Below, one piece after another: positions 17,892-29,859 of a DNA stretch of 50,706 nucleotides. The notes below the pieces were generated by a model that saw only the letters and a list, made by a program, of their open reading frames with translations, was not told where the DNA came from and ran no database searches. Positions within the stretch are counted from its first letter, which is position 1; every line of letters begins with the position of its first letter. The stretch is from assembly GCF_029763755.1 (NCBI RefSeq), contig NZ_JARUVM010000030.1:1-50706 (forward strand), written 5' to 3'. A program made the translations under genes and the position numbers. The stretch is from Luteimonas sp. 8-5 (GTDB lineage: Bacteria > Pseudomonadota > Gammaproteobacteria > Xanthomonadales > Xanthomonadaceae).

Positions 17892-20081
17892 TCAAGGAGT
17901 TGCGCTGGACTCCGACTGCGGCGGATCGAGCTCGAGCAGGCCGATATCGCTGTTCTCCAGGCCCACCACCATGCTCGCGTAGAGCCATGCACGGTCCTGG
18001 GACACCATCACTGCCAGCGACGGCTCGCCGCGCCGCTCCGGATCCAGACAACCGGCTGCGGGTGTCGGCTCCACCCCCATCCAGTGCCATTGGGCCAGGC
18101 AGCCGGGCGCAGCCGTGCGCAGTGCGAACGGACGTCCGTCCAGCGTTCCCCAGCGTCGCAACCAGTAGCCGGCGGGCTGGTCGGCAGCCACCAGTTCCGG
18201 CGTGCGCAGGTCCAGGCCGACCCGCCACAAGCCCGGACTGCTGCCACGCACCAGGAACACCTCGCCGCTCACCGGATCGAAACGCGCTTCGCCCACGTCG
18301 TCCATCCGGGCGAGCGTACGCAACGGCGGCGCCGCGGCGTCGACGATGCGCAGCGACAGCCTCCCGGCGCCGCCATCGACCACCAACAACAGCCGCTGCC
18401 CCGGCAGGTGCTGCGCGAAGTATGGAACTCCATCGTCCACCGCCACTTCGGTACTGCGGCCACTGGCCACATCGACCTGGTACAGCAGTTGCCGCGGCAC
18501 GCCCTCTGCGTCGGTCACTTCGCCGACCACGAGGATGCTGCGACTGTCGGGCGACCACTGCGGGGGATGCCGCGAGATCGGAGCGATGCCATCGACCATG
18601 CGCAGGTGGCCTGGATCGTCCGGATCGCCCAGCCACAACCTCGCTTCACGACTGCGATCGGAATGGAAGGCGATCCACTTCCCGTCGGGCGACGGCGACG
18701 GCAGCAGATCGGTTCCCGTCGAGGCGAACAATGGTTCGGCAATGGTTCCGCTGCCAAGCGGCAGCCGATAACGGAACATCGCAATGCGCGCGTCGTCGAC
18801 GGTGAAGACCATCGTGTTGCGACGCGCTGCCAGGTCCAGCCCCACCGCCGGGAATCGTCCCAGGGCCCGGGTCAGGCCAGTGCCCAGGTCGTGCCGGTAC
18901 AGCCTGGGCGGACTGCCGAGCGTGCCCAGCAGCAGGGACTTGCCGTCGGGCGCCCAGTCCCAGCCGGAGATGCTGCCACGCAGGCGGGTCAGCCTTTGTG
19001 GTTCGCCGCCGCCCGCGGGCATCTCCCACACATCGGAGCGGCTGAGGTTGCGCCGGAATCCGATCCGGGTGCCATCGGGCGAAAAGCGCGGATCGAAGTC
19101 GACGTCGGCGGGGCCGATCGCATAGCGCATCGGCTCCCACTGGCCGGTCTCCAGCCGCAGGTTCGACAGTGCCCCTGGCCGGCCTTCGGCCTCGGGCTTG
19201 AGTCCGGCAACGACCCCACTGCCGTCGGGCAACCAGTCGTAGCGGCCGTTGACCCGGTCGCAGCGGCCGATGGCACGCCCAGCGCCGCCGCTCACCGGCA
19301 ACAACTGGAACTCGCACCCGCCGTTCTCGTCGATGCGCGCGAACATCAGCTGCGTACCGTCGGGCGACCAGCGCGGCAAGTGATCGGACGATCCCCGGGG
19401 CGGCGTGGTCAGTTGCCGCGGCGCGACCGGATGCGCCGCCTGGATGAAGATCGCGGCCGGATCGTCGATCGCGCCGGGAGGCATTGCATAGGCCACCATG
19501 GCGCCGTCGGGCGACAGTGCCGGCTGGGTTTCCGGACCCACCCGCGAGGTCAGCAGTGTGTAGGCAAGCTCGCCATCGCTCGCCGGCACTGCTGGCGTCG
19601 CGGGTGGAGGTGCCACCGCATGGAAGCGGCCGGCGCCGATCCACCAGCCCAGCGCGACGACGGCCACAACGCCCAGCACCCATGCCACGCGGCCGCGCCA
19701 GCGATGCTTGGCAAGGTGTTCTGGCGGCGCATCCGGCAGCCACTCGACTTCCGCGAGCAACCGATATCCGGACTTCGGAATCGTCTCCAGGTATGCCGGT
19801 GCGTCGCGATCGTCTCCGAACGCCTTGCGCAGGCCGGTGATCGCCTGGGTCAGGACGTCGTCGGTCGGCAGCGTGCCTGCCCACACGGAATCGAGCAACG
19901 TGTCGCGCGCGACGACCTGGCCCGGCTGCCGCGCGAGCATCAGCAGCACGGCCATCGACTTGGCGGTGACGCGCACACCGGTGCCGCCGGCGCGGACGAT
20001 CTCGCGCAACGGAATGTCGACCACGCATTCGCCGACGCGCAATCGGGTCGCTTGCGGCAGGTCGGGCCGGATCGTCGGCAT
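17892..20081 (-). CDS. CadC/ToxR-like transmembrane regulator with a TolB-type propeller
   Basis: A 729-aa protein. Residues about 10-110 form an OmpR/CadC winged helix (SMAVLLMLARQPGQVVARDT, SVWAGTLPTDDVLTQAITGL, then AYLETIPKSGYRLLAEV). One membrane helix follows (RVAWVLGVVAVVALGWWIGA, about 130-150). The remaining ~570 residues carry repeated TolB/PD40 strands such as LSPDGAMVAY, WSPDGTQLMF, FSPDGTRIGF and PSPDGKWIAF, which fold as a periplasmic beta-propeller. This layout suggests one-component sensing of an extracytoplasmic signal with direct DNA binding. No target is known. The ATG at 20081 starts the conserved domain; an in-frame ATG 31 nt further up would add a short tail. It is divergent from the DUF2785 gene across 144 bp. 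Confidence 0.87.
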   Translation of the reverse strand: MPTIRPDLPQATRLRVGECVVDIPLREIVRAGGTGVRVTAKSMAVLLMLARQPGQVVARDTLLDSVWAGTLPTDDVLTQAITGLRKAFGDDRDAPAYLETIPKSGYRLLAEVEWLPDAPPEHLAKHRWRGRVAWVLGVVAVVALGWWIGAGRFHAVAPPPATPAVPASDGELAYTLLTSRVGPETQPALSPDGAMVAYAMPPGAIDDPAAIFIQAAHPVAPRQLTTPPRGSSDHLPRWSPDGTQLMFARIDENGGCEFQLLPVSGGAGRAIGRCDRVNGRYDWLPDGSGVVAGLKPEAEGRPGALSNLRLETGQWEPMRYAIGPADVDFDPRFSPDGTRIGFRRNLSRSDVWEMPAGGGEPQRLTRLRGSISGWDWAPDGKSLLLGTLGSPPRLYRHDLGTGLTRALGRFPAVGLDLAARRNTMVFTVDDARIAMFRYRLPLGSGTIAEPLFASTGTDLLPSPSPDGKWIAFHSDRSREARLWLGDPDDPGHLRMVDGIAPISRHPPQWSPDSRSILVVGEVTDAEGVPRQLLYQVDVASGRSTEVAVDDGVPYFAQHLPGQRLLLVVDGGAGRLSLRIVDAAAPPLRTLARMDDVGEARFDPVSGEVFLVRGSSPGLWRVGLDLRTPELVAADQPAGYWLRRWGTLDGRPFALRTAAPGCLAQWHWMGVEPTPAAGCLDPERRGEPSLAVMVSQDRAWLYASMVVGLENSDIGLLELDPPQSESSATP

Positions 20082-20225
20082 GCGTGTCGCACCTGGGGTG
20101 AAAGGCGCCATTGTGGGAGCGCAGGCGCGCCAGGACAAATGCCGCGCGATCCGCCAAACGACGCAAAGGCCGGCGGCCGCGATTGCATTACGCTACCGGC
20201 GATATCCACCGACCGGCCTGCGACG

Positions 20226-21131
20226 ATGCCTTTTAGCCCGATCCATATTTCCGGGTTCCTGCTGGCCTGTGCGGGCCTGTCCATGGCCTCGCCCGCGCAT
20301 GCCCGTTGCGAACTCCATGGCGAAGCAACCCCGGGCCTGGAGCAGTGGCGATCCTCGGGCTTTCCCATGCCCGACGAAGCACAGCGCAATGCGCGCGCCA
20401 TCGCCATGACCGCATGCCTGGGCGAAGCCGATCCTTTCCTGCGCGACGACATCGCCTTCGGAGCGTTGTCGACGTGGATGCGCCACGACCAGCTCGACAC
20501 CGGCATGCTGGTCCGGATCGAACAGGCGTTGGAGGACGCCATCGCCGCCGCGGATGCCGATGGATTCGGCAGGTCGTTCGCGGCCCTGGCGCTCGCCGAG
20601 GTCGCGCGTACCGATCGCCTCCGGCCGTGGATGACGCCGCAGCAACGTTCGCGCATGGCGACCCTTGCGGCGGATTACCTGCGGTCGACGCGCGACTATC
20701 GCGGTTACGTCGATGGCGAAGGCTGGCGCCATGCGGTCGCGCACGGCGCCGACTGGGCGATGCAGTTGATCCTGAACAAGGCGTTGGCGACGCCCGACGC
20801 CATGCTGCTGCTCGAGGCGCTGGCGACCCAGGTCATGTCCGCCGATGGCCACGCCTACGTGTACGGCGAACCCGGCCGACTCGCGCGTCCCGTTGCCTAT
20901 GCTGCAGCGCGCGGCGATCTCGACCAGGCGGCGATGGGGGCCTGGCTTGAACAGCTTGCGACCGCGCTCGGCCCGATGCCGTCCGGCCCCAAGCAATCGC
21001 AGTGGTGGCTGCGGCGTGGCAACCTGGAGAACTTCCTGCATGCGCTCGGCCACATGCTCGCCGGCGAGCAGGCGCCCGGCCTGGTCGCCCTGGCAGCCAG
21101 CGTCGACGCAACGCTGGCGAAACTGCACTGA
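20226..21131 (+). CDS. DUF2785 domain protein, exported
   Basis: A 301-aa protein with an N-terminal signal-like segment (ISGFLLACAGLSMASPAHA, cleavage likely after AHA near residue 27). The body is helical and has the DUF2785 signature around GYVDGEGWRHAVAHGADWAM, followed by LLEALATQVMSADGHAYVYG and a C-terminal NLENFLHALGHMLAG. The family has no established function. It stands alone: divergent from the CadC-like regulator and convergent with the channel gene, with only 5 bp between the two stop codons. The ATG at 20226 is chosen because it begins the signal peptide; no good Shine-Dalgarno was seen. Confidence 0.8.
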   Translation: MPFSPIHISGFLLACAGLSMASPAHARCELHGEATPGLEQWRSSGFPMPDEAQRNARAIAMTACLGEADPFLRDDIAFGALSTWMRHDQLDTGMLVRIEQALEDAIAAADADGFGRSFAALALAEVARTDRLRPWMTPQQRSRMATLAADYLRSTRDYRGYVDGEGWRHAVAHGADWAMQLILNKALATPDAMLLLEALATQVMSADGHAYVYGEPGRLARPVAYAAARGDLDQAAMGAWLEQLATALGPMPSGPKQSQWWLRRGNLENFLHALGHMLAGEQAPGLVALAASVDATLAKLH

Positions 21132-21136
21132 CGCCC

Positions 21137-21826
21137 TCAGCGCCGCTGGCGGACGATGGTCAACCCGATCAACCGCGACACCACGATCGCGATGTAGCCG
21201 ATGCCGGCGAACTGCTCGAGCATCACCAGCACGCGCGCCGGCGAACCGACCGGCAGGATGTCGCTCAGGCCGGTGGCCGAGAGGTTGCTGAAGCTCAGCG
21301 ACAACAGTTCCAGCCAGCGCCGCGGCCGATCGGGTTCCTCGATGCCGACGAAGCTGTCCGGGTACCAAGCCTGGCAGACGAAGTAGGCATAGGCGAACCC
21401 CCAGGCCAGCAGCGTGAACGTGGCGCCGGCGGCGAACAGTTCGTCGGCGCTGACCTCGTGGTCGTTCATCATGTACACGATCAGGCCACCGGCAGCGTAG
21501 AAGTACAGCGCGGCCTCCAGCACCGCCGAAACCTGCAGCAGGCCCGGCCGGTCCAGCAGCACGCCGGTGGTGGTCAGCAGCAGTGCCGGGATCGCCAGCA
21601 GCCACGCCACCCATCGCACCGCGGGGCTGCGGTTCACCACCCATACCGCCAGCGGCACCACCACCAGCGCGACCGCGCCGAACAGCATGCGGCCGCCACT
21701 GGTGTCGTCCATCACCGGATAGATCAGCAGGCTCAGCAGCTGCGCCGCGAGCAGGAAGGCCGACGGATGCCGTCGCGCCACCACCGCCCACGGCCCCGAC
21801 CAGAAATGCGCCTGCGCAGCCATCAT
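21137..21826 (-). CDS. Ion-channel-like membrane protein (Ion_trans_2 fold) with altered filter
   Basis: A 229-aa inner-membrane protein with about six hydrophobic helices (for example SAFLLAAQLLSLLIYPVM, LFGAVALVVVPLAVWVV, VAWLLAIPALLLTTTGVLL, FTLLAWGFAYAYFVC). The last part has the two-helix pore layout of bacterial K+ channels: LSLSFSNLSATGLSDILPVG then ARVLVMLEQFAGIGYIAIVV. At the pore loop, potassium channels have TVGYGD; here it is SATGLSD, so the GYG filter is replaced by GLS. It may be a non-selective or non-conducting relative. It follows thiC by 10 bp on the same strand and could be cotranscribed. Two adjacent ATGs (21826, 21823) are possible starts. Confidence 0.78.
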   Translation of the reverse strand: MMAAQAHFWSGPWAVVARRHPSAFLLAAQLLSLLIYPVMDDTSGGRMLFGAVALVVVPLAVWVVNRSPAVRWVAWLLAIPALLLTTTGVLLDRPGLLQVSAVLEAALYFYAAGGLIVYMMNDHEVSADELFAAGATFTLLAWGFAYAYFVCQAWYPDSFVGIEEPDRPRRWLELLSLSFSNLSATGLSDILPVGSPARVLVMLEQFAGIGYIAIVVSRLIGLTIVRQRR

Positions 21827-21836
21827 CGTGCCCCGT

Positions 21837-23868
<2,032 letters not shown>

Positions 23869-23915
23869 GACGCATTGAAGCATGCGACCGGGCCGGGGAC
23901 CAGTACGGGACCCGC

Positions 23916-23944
23916 TTGACGCGGTGCACCAATCCGGCTATTGC
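23916..23944 (+). promoter_or_regulatory. thr operon promoter
   Basis: TTGACG (23916-23921), a 17-bp spacer and TATTGC (23939-23944) make the best sigma70-type promoter in the window. The -10 ends 7 nt before the thrL start codon, so the leader peptide may be read from a nearly leaderless RNA. Confidence 0.72.
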
Positions 23945-23951
23945 TGTCTCC

Positions 23952-24029
23952 ATGCACGTCGCGGCCGCCATCGCCACCACCACGACCACTACCCGCCAGC
24001 CCCGGGTACGGACGCGCGTGTCCATCTGA
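23952..24029 (+). CDS. thrL: thr operon leader peptide
   Basis: A 25-codon reading frame, MHVAAAIATTTTTTRQPRVR followed by TRVSI and TGA, with six consecutive threonine codons (23976-23993) preceded by an isoleucine codon. Runs of Thr and Ile codons in a short frame just upstream of thrA are the mark of transcription attenuation by charged tRNA-Thr/Ile. The peptide is followed by hairpin-forming sequence at 24039-24068 and by thrA at 24117. A good promoter lies directly upstream. No Shine-Dalgarno precedes the ATG, in line with a nearly leaderless start. Function is inferred from position and codon content. Confidence 0.88.
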   Translation: MHVAAAIATTTTTTRQPRVRTRVSI

Positions 24030-24038
24030 CCGACCACG

Positions 24039-24068
24039 CCGCTCCGCACCCGAACCGGGTGCGAGCGG
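24039..24068 (+). promoter_or_regulatory. Candidate attenuator hairpin of the thr operon
   Basis: CCGCT, a bulged C, CGCACCC, loop GAACC, GGGTGCG, AGCGG: a 12-bp GC-rich stem with one bulge, 9 nt after the thrL stop. It is followed by a second small stem (GGGCGACCGCCC) and a C-run, not by a U-run, so classical intrinsic termination is not obvious. Confidence 0.6.
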
Positions 24069-24116
24069 GCGACCGCCCCCCCGGATCGAGACGCGGAGCA
24101 CCGACAGGAGCTCCAC

Positions 24117-26576
24117 ATGCCGTCCGCATCCATCCACGTCCACAAGTTCGGCGGCACCAGCCTGGCCGACGCCGCGCGCATCCGCGCGCTCGGCACCCTG
24201 CTCGACGACGGCGCCGGCTCGCGCCTGGTGGTGGTGTCGGCCATGCACGGCACGACCAATGCCCTGGTCGAACTGGCGGCGACGGCGCGCAACGGTGGTA
24301 ACTGGCACCCCGCCTGGGAAGCGTTGCGGCAACGGCACCTGCAGGCGGCGGACGCGCTGGGCAGCGATGGCCCGCACCCGGGCGGGGCCATCGCCGGGGA
24401 CTTCGATGTACTGCACGCGGATGCGGCAATGCTTGCGACACGTCCGGTCGATGCCGACCGCATCGAGGCCCGCATCCACGGATACGGCGAGGTCTGGTCG
24501 TCGCGCCTGGTGCAGGCGGCACTCGGCGGCGACGCCGCGGGCTGGAAGCGCATCGATGCGCGCGAAGTGCTGGTCGTGGCGGCGGGCGAAACCGGCGTGG
24601 TCGTGGACTGGGCCGCAAGCCGCGAGCGCCACGCAGGATGGCGGGCCGCACACGGGACCTGCAACGCGGTCGTCACCGGCTACATCGCCAGCGACGCGCA
24701 GGGCCACGCGACCACGCTCGGCCGCAACGGCAGCGACCATTCGGCGGCGATCTTCGCCAACCTGTGCGATGCGCAGGCGCTGACCATCTGGACCGACGTC
24801 GACGGGGTGCTGTCGGCGGATCCGCGGCTGGTGGCCGAGGCGGCCTGCCTGCCGTCGCTGTCCCATGCCGAGGCCAACGAACTGGCCTACTTCGGCGCGA
24901 AGGTGCTGCATCCGCAGACGCTGGCGCCATTGCAGTCGCGCGGCATCGCGCTGCGCATCCGCAACACGCTGCGGCCGCACGTCCCCGGCACGCTGGTCAC
25001 CGCGCATGCCGAGCCCGGCGGCGCGCCGGTGAAGGGCCTGAGCGTGGTCCGCGACATGGCGGTGCTGGAACTCTCGGGCAACGGCATGGCCGGCGTGCCC
25101 GGCGTCGCCGAACGCCTGTTCGCGGCCCTGCACGGCGCCGGCGTGTCGGTGACGATGATCTCGCAGGGTTCGTCCGAGCACTCCATCTGCTGCATCGTCC
25201 GCGCAGACCAGGCCGAACGCGGCCGCGCCGCGATCGCCGCCGCGTTCCCCCCACCCGGCAATGGCGCGCCGGCGCAGAGCGTGCGTGCGACGCCCGGCAT
25301 CTGTGTACTCGCTGCCGTCGGCGACGGCATGGTCGGCACGCCCGGCGTGGCTGCGCGCCTGCTGGGAGGGCTGGCGCAGGCCCGGGTCAACGTGCGCGCG
25401 ATCGCGCAGGGCGCCAGCGAACGCAATATTTCGGTGGCGGTGGCCGATGCGGATGCCACGCGCGCGTTGCGCGCCGCGCACGCCGCGTTCTGGCTGTCGC
25501 CGCAGTGCGTCTCGGTCGGCATCATCGGCCCCGGGCAGGTCGGGCGTGCGCTGTTGTCGCAACTGGACGCCGCATTGCCCGGATTGCGCTCGCGATCCGG
25601 GCTGGACCTGCGCATCCGCGCGATCGGCGACAGCCGCCGCATGGTGTTGTCCGAGCCCGGGATGGCGCCGGATACCGCACTCGACACGCTGCGTGGCGAG
25701 GGATCGCAGGCAGCGGACCTGGACGCGTTCGCCGCCCATGTCCGCGCCGAACACATGCCGCATGCGCTGGTCGTCGACTGCAGCGCCAGCGATGCGGTCG
25801 CCTCGCGCTATGCGCAATGGCTGGCCGCCGGCATCCACGTGGTCACCCCGAACAAGCACGCCGGCAGCGGCGAATGGGCGCGCTACGCGGCGATCCGGGA
25901 CGCACAGCGCGTGGGGCGTTCGCGGTTCCGCTACGAGGCCACCGTTGGCGCGGGCCTGCCGGTGATCCTGACCCTGCGCAACCTGCTCGACACCGGCGAC
26001 GAGCTGCACGGCATCGACGGGATGCTCTCCGGCACCCTGGCCTGGCTGTTCAACCGCTACGACGGCAGCCGGCCGTTCTCGGCCCTGGTGCGCGAGGCGA
26101 TGGACCTGGGCTATACCGAGCCCGACCCCCGCGACGACCTGTCGGGGCTCGACGTGGCGCGAAAGCTGGTGATACTTGCACGCGAGGCCGGACGCGAACT
26201 GTCGGTCGCGGACGTGGACGTGGAGAACCTGGTGCCGACCGGACTGCAGCACGTGGAACGCGGGGAGTTCCTCGCCCGCCTCGATGAACTCGACGCGCCG
26301 ATGCAGGCCCGGCTCGAGGCCGCCACGGCCGCCGGCCACGGCCTGCGCCACCTCGCCCGCCTCGATCGAGACGGCAGCGCAAGCGTGGGCGTAGTCGCCC
26401 TGCCCGCCGAGCATCCGTGCCGGCACACGCGGCTGACCGACAACCTGGTCCAGTTCCGCACCGCACGCTATGCCCGCAACCCGCTCGTCGTGCAGGGCCC
26501 GGGGGCGGGACCGCAGGTGACGGCGGCGGGCGTGTTCGGCGACATCCTGGCCTGCGTGCAGGCTTCGCGCGCATGA
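24117..26576 (+). CDS. thrA: Bifunctional aspartokinase I / homoserine dehydrogenase I
   Basis: Catalyses the first and third steps from aspartate to homoserine. The 819-aa length equals the enterobacterial fusion. Residues about 1-290 are the aspartokinase ([18 protein letters not shown], later [16 protein letters not shown]). Residues about 305-460 hold two ACT domains ([19 protein letters not shown] and [19 protein letters not shown]), the likely threonine-feedback site. Residues about 465-819 are homoserine dehydrogenase, with the NAD(P) loop [14 protein letters not shown] (G471 onward) and the later [12 protein letters not shown] and [25 protein letters not shown] stands 6 nt before the ATG. 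The TGA overlaps the thrB ATG. Expression is probably controlled by the leader peptide upstream. Confidence 0.98.
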   Translation: MPSASIHVHKFGGTSLADAARIRALGTLLDDGAGSRLVVVSAMHGTTNALVELAATARNGGNWHPAWEALRQRHLQAADALGSDGPHPGGAIAGDFDVLHADAAMLATRPVDADRIEARIHGYGEVWSSRLVQAALGGDAAGWKRIDAREVLVVAAGETGVVVDWAASRERHAGWRAAHGTCNAVVTGYIASDAQGHATTLGRNGSDHSAAIFANLCDAQALTIWTDVDGVLSADPRLVAEAACLPSLSHAEANELAYFGAKVLHPQTLAPLQSRGIALRIRNTLRPHVPGTLVTAHAEPGGAPVKGLSVVRDMAVLELSGNGMAGVPGVAERLFAALHGAGVSVTMISQGSSEHSICCIVRADQAERGRAAIAAAFPPPGNGAPAQSVRATPGICVLAAVGDGMVGTPGVAARLLGGLAQARVNVRAIAQGASERNISVAVADADATRALRAAHAAFWLSPQCVSVGIIGPGQVGRALLSQLDAALPGLRSRSGLDLRIRAIGDSRRMVLSEPGMAPDTALDTLRGEGSQAADLDAFAAHVRAEHMPHALVVDCSASDAVASRYAQWLAAGIHVVTPNKHAGSGEWARYAAIRDAQRVGRSRFRYEATVGAGLPVILTLRNLLDTGDELHGIDGMLSGTLAWLFNRYDGSRPFSALVREAMDLGYTEPDPRDDLSGLDVARKLVILAREAGRELSVADVDVENLVPTGLQHVERGEFLARLDELDAPMQARLEAATAAGHGLRHLARLDRDGSASVGVVALPAEHPCRHTRLTDNLVQFRTARYARNPLVVQGPGAGPQVTAAGVFGDILACVQASRA

Positions 26577-27508
26577 ACATCGTCCGCGCTTTCGCCCCGG
26601 CCAGCGTCGGCAACATCGGCGTCGGCTTCGACCTGCTCGGCCACGCCTTCGAAGGACCGCGCGACATCGCCACGGTGCGGCGCATCGACGAACCCGTGGT
26701 GCGGATCGCCGCCATCTCCGGCGACGCGCCGGGGGCCGCGTCATTGCCGCTGGCAGCGGAACGCAACACCGCCGGGCAGGCATTGCTCGCCCTGCGCGTC
26801 CGGCTCGGCCTGGCGCATGGCTTCGAACTGTCGCTGCACAAGGGCATTCCGCTGGGTTCGGGCATGGGCGGATCGGCGGCGTCGTGCGTGGCGGCGCTGG
26901 TCGCGGCCAACGCGCTGCTCGACGCGCCGCTGCCGCGCGAGGCGCTGTATCCACTGGCGCTGGACGGCGAGTCCGTCTCCAGCGGCAGCCGCCACGGCGA
27001 CAACGTCGCACCGATGCTGCTCGGCGGCGTCGTGCTGGCCACCGGGACGCGAATGATCGCGTTGCCGGCGCCCGACTGGTTGTACTGCGTGGTCGTCCAC
27101 CCCGACCAGGTGCTGGAAACGCGACGCGCGCGCGCAGTGCTGTCCGATCCCTATCCGCTGGCGACGGTGGTCGAGCAGGGCGCGCACCTGGCGCTGTTCC
27201 TGACCGGGCTGCAACGCGCCGATGCCGCGCTGATCCGCGACGGCCTGCACGACCTGCTGGTCGAACCGCGGCGCGCGCCGCTGATTCCCGGCTTCGCCGC
27301 GGTCAAGGCCGCGGCGCTGGACCACGGTGCGCTGGGCGCGAGTATCTCCGGTGGCGGCCCGAGCGTGTTCGCCTGGTTCGCGTCCAAGGCCGCTGCGGAG
27401 GCGGCGGCGCCGTCGATGCGCGGCGCCTTCGCCGGTGCGGGCTTCGACTCCCGCGCCCATGTCTCGCCGGTGGCGGGACCACGCGCGGACCTGATCGATG
27501 GGGATTGA
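26573..27508 (+). CDS. thrB: Homoserine kinase (GHMP family)
   Basis: Phosphorylates homoserine with ATP for threonine synthesis. The 311-aa product begins [20 protein letters not shown], the GHMP motif 1; motif 2, the ATP loop, is [18 protein letters not shown] near residues 88-105; motif 3 is [16 protein letters not shown] near the C-terminus. The ATG overlaps the thrA stop as ATGA (26573-26576), and the end overlaps thrC by 11 nt, so translation of the three genes is coupled. Length and motifs are standard; no oddity seen. Confidence 0.97.
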   Translation: MNIVRAFAPASVGNIGVGFDLLGHAFEGPRDIATVRRIDEPVVRIAAISGDAPGAASLPLAAERNTAGQALLALRVRLGLAHGFELSLHKGIPLGSGMGGSAASCVAALVAANALLDAPLPREALYPLALDGESVSSGSRHGDNVAPMLLGGVVLATGTRMIALPAPDWLYCVVVHPDQVLETRRARAVLSDPYPLATVVEQGAHLALFLTGLQRADAALIRDGLHDLLVEPRRAPLIPGFAAVKAAALDHGALGASISGGGPSVFAWFASKAAAEAAAPSMRGAFAGAGFDSRAHVSPVAGPRADLIDGD

Positions 27509-28823
27509 ATTCGCCAGCACGCGCCGCGGCAGCGCGCCCGCAGGAATCGACGATGCGCTCGTTGCCGGACTGGCGCCAGATGGCGGGCTGTACGTTCCCG
27601 GGCGCTTTCCCCGGCTTCGGCTGGCAGCGCCGCCGGCCACGCTCGCCGACACCGCAACGGCAGTACTTGAGCCCTGGTTCGAAGGCTCGAGGCTGCGGGA
27701 CCGGTTGCCGGCGATGTGCGCACGCGCGTTTGCGTTCGATGCACCGTTGCGTCCGCTGCGCGGCAAAGGCGACTGGCTGCTCGAGCTGTTCCATGGCCCG
27801 ACCGCCGCATTCAAGGATTACGCTGCACGCTTCCTCGCCGAAGCGCTGGCCGGCCTGCGCGATGCGGACGGCACCGCAACGCCGACGACGACGACGATCG
27901 TGGTTGCCACTTCCGGGGACACGGGCGCGGCGGTGGCAGCGGCCTTCCATCGCCGTCCGGGCTTCAACGTCGCCATCCTGTATCCCGACGGCGGCGTCTC
28001 GCCGCGCCAGGCCCATGGCCTCGGCTGCTGGGGCGACAACGTGCACGCGTTCCGCGTCGCCGGCACCTTCGACGACTGCCAGCGCATGGTCAAGCAGGCG
28101 CTCGGCGACGCTGCGCTGCGTCGCGAAGTGCCGTTGGCGGCGGCCAACAGCATCAGCCTGGGACGATTGCTGCCGCAGGCGGCGTACTACGCGCATGCCG
28201 CGCTACGGTTCCAGGCCGCGCATGCCGGCGCATCGCTGAACTTCATCGTGCCCACCGGCAACCTGGGCAATGCCTGCGCGGCGCTGGTCGCCCGGCGCAT
28301 GGGCCTGCCGATCGGCGAGATCCGCCTGGCGACGAATGCCAACGATGTCCTGCCGCGCTACTTCGCCGGCGAGGCCTACACGCCGCGCGCCAGCCGCGCC
28401 ACGCTGGCCAACGCGATGGACGTCGGTGCGCCGAGCAACTTCGAGCGCCTGCGCCACTGGTACGGCGACGATGCGGCCTTGCGCGAAGAGATCGGCGCCC
28501 TTTCCGTGGACGACGCGACCATCCGAGACACGATCCGCGCCGCCCCGTCACGGCACGGGGTGATCCCCTGCCCGCACACGGCCACCGGCCTGCACCTGCT
28601 GGAACGACTGCGCGACGACGGCGACACGCGCCCCTGGGCCGTCGTGGCCACGGCCCATCCGGCCAAGTTCGAAGGCATCGTCGAACCACTGCTGGGCCAT
28701 GCCGTGGAGCCCCCGCCAGCCCTGGCCGAAGCGCTGGCACGGACGGCCTCGGCCGAACCGTTGGCCATCGACTACGCCGCGCTGCGGGAAAGACTGGTGG
28801 AACTCAGCGCAGGCTGGCGTTGA
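27498..28823 (+). CDS. thrC: Threonine synthase
   Basis: PLP enzyme making threonine from O-phosphohomoserine. The 441-aa protein has [15 protein letters not shown] in the N-terminal domain, the Schiff-base lysine K106 in [18 protein letters not shown], the phosphate-binding [16 protein letters not shown], and [20 protein letters not shown]. The ATG lies inside the thrB end (11-nt overlap). The 3' end overlaps the convergent ferredoxin-oxidoreductase gene by 20 bp (28804-28823); no terminator fits between them. Last gene of thrLABC. Confidence 0.97.
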   Translation: MGIEFASTRRGSAPAGIDDALVAGLAPDGGLYVPGRFPRLRLAAPPATLADTATAVLEPWFEGSRLRDRLPAMCARAFAFDAPLRPLRGKGDWLLELFHGPTAAFKDYAARFLAEALAGLRDADGTATPTTTTIVVATSGDTGAAVAAAFHRRPGFNVAILYPDGGVSPRQAHGLGCWGDNVHAFRVAGTFDDCQRMVKQALGDAALRREVPLAAANSISLGRLLPQAAYYAHAALRFQAAHAGASLNFIVPTGNLGNACAALVARRMGLPIGEIRLATNANDVLPRYFAGEAYTPRASRATLANAMDVGAPSNFERLRHWYGDDAALREEIGALSVDDATIRDTIRAAPSRHGVIPCPHTATGLHLLERLRDDGDTRPWAVVATAHPAKFEGIVEPLLGHAVEPPPALAEALARTASAEPLAIDYAALRERLVELSAGWR

Positions 28824-29859
28824 TCGCCGCCAGGGTCGTGGCCCCGGGGCTGAGTTCGGCGACGCCCAGCGAATTCAACGGCGCCGCGACGGTGCCCAGG
28901 TGCGCATGCAGGTCGACCGGTTCCGGATCGACGTACAGCAACCCGGTCACCACCTCGCCGCGGGCCTGGCGCCGCTGCAGTTCGCCCAGTGCCGCGATGC
29001 GGTCGCGCGGATCGTAGCCGGCGTCGAGCTTGTGCAGGCGCAATACCGAACCGTCGTGCTGCACCACCTCGGTGGTCGCGCCCGGCGCGTAGTCGACCTC
29101 GATGCGCGCGCGCGGCGTGATCACGTCCATCCGGTTGACCGCTTCGTTGTGCTCGCGCACGTGGTCGTAGCTGCGGGTGCTGCCCGCGTGGTTGTTGAAG
29201 GCGACGCAGGGGCTGACCACGTCGATGAAGGCCGCGCCGCGATGCGCCAGCGCACCCTTGACCAGCGGCACAAGCTGCGCCTTGTCGCCGGAGAAGCTGC
29301 GCGCGACATAGGTGGCGCCCAGCTGCAGGGCCATCGTCACCATGTCCAGCGGGCTGTCGCTGTTGACGGCGCCCTTCTTCGACACCGAGCCCTGGTCGGC
29401 GGTGGCCGAGAACTGGCCCTTGGTCAGGCCGTACACGCCGTTGTTCTCGACGATGTAGAGCATGTCCACGCCGCGCCGGATCGCGTGCACGAACTGGCCG
29501 ATGCCGATCGAGGCCGAGTCGCCGTCGCCCGAAACGCCCAGGTAGGTCAGGGTACGGTTGGCCAGGTTCGCGCCGGTGAGCACCGAGGGCATGCGCCCGT
29601 GCACAGTATTGAAGCCGTGGGACTGGCCGAGGAAATAGGTCGGCGTCTTGGAGCTGCAGCCGATGCCCGACAGCTTGGCCAGGCGGTGCGGCTGGATGTC
29701 CAGTTCCCAGCAGGCCTGGATGATCGCGGCCGAGATGGAGTCGTGGCCGCAGCCGGCGCAAAGGGTCGAGACCGGGCCTTCGTAGTCGCGGCGGGTGAAG
29801 CCGATCGCGTTGCGGGCCAGCGCGGGGTGGTGGAGTCTGGGCTTGGCCAGGTAGGTCAT
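28804..29859 (-). CDS. 2-oxoacid:ferredoxin oxidoreductase, beta (TPP-binding) subunit
   Basis: A 351-aa subunit that binds thiamine pyrophosphate and a [4Fe-4S] cluster. It shows STLCAGCGHDSISAAIIQA, SGIGCSSKTPTYFLGQSHG with conserved cysteines, and the TPP/Mg motif GVSGDGDSASIGIGQFVHA ending VENNGVYGLTKGQ. Such enzymes oxidatively decarboxylate 2-oxoglutarate, pyruvate or branched 2-oxoacids using ferredoxin; the substrate here cannot be fixed from sequence. The ATG overlaps the stop of the alpha subunit (ATGA at 29856-29859). It is the third gene of a coupled three-gene operon with the alpha subunit and a ferredoxin-containing NADPH oxidoreductase. Its 3' end overlaps thrC by 20 bp. Confidence 0.92.
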   Translation of the reverse strand: MTYLAKPRLHHPALARNAIGFTRRDYEGPVSTLCAGCGHDSISAAIIQACWELDIQPHRLAKLSGIGCSSKTPTYFLGQSHGFNTVHGRMPSVLTGANLANRTLTYLGVSGDGDSASIGIGQFVHAIRRGVDMLYIVENNGVYGLTKGQFSATADQGSVSKKGAVNSDSPLDMVTMALQLGATYVARSFSGDKAQLVPLVKGALAHRGAAFIDVVSPCVAFNNHAGSTRSYDHVREHNEAVNRMDVITPRARIEVDYAPGATTEVVQHDGSVLRLHKLDAGYDPRDRIAALGELQRRQARGEVVTGLLYVDPEPVDLHAHLGTVAAPLNSLGVAELSPGATTLAAINASLR

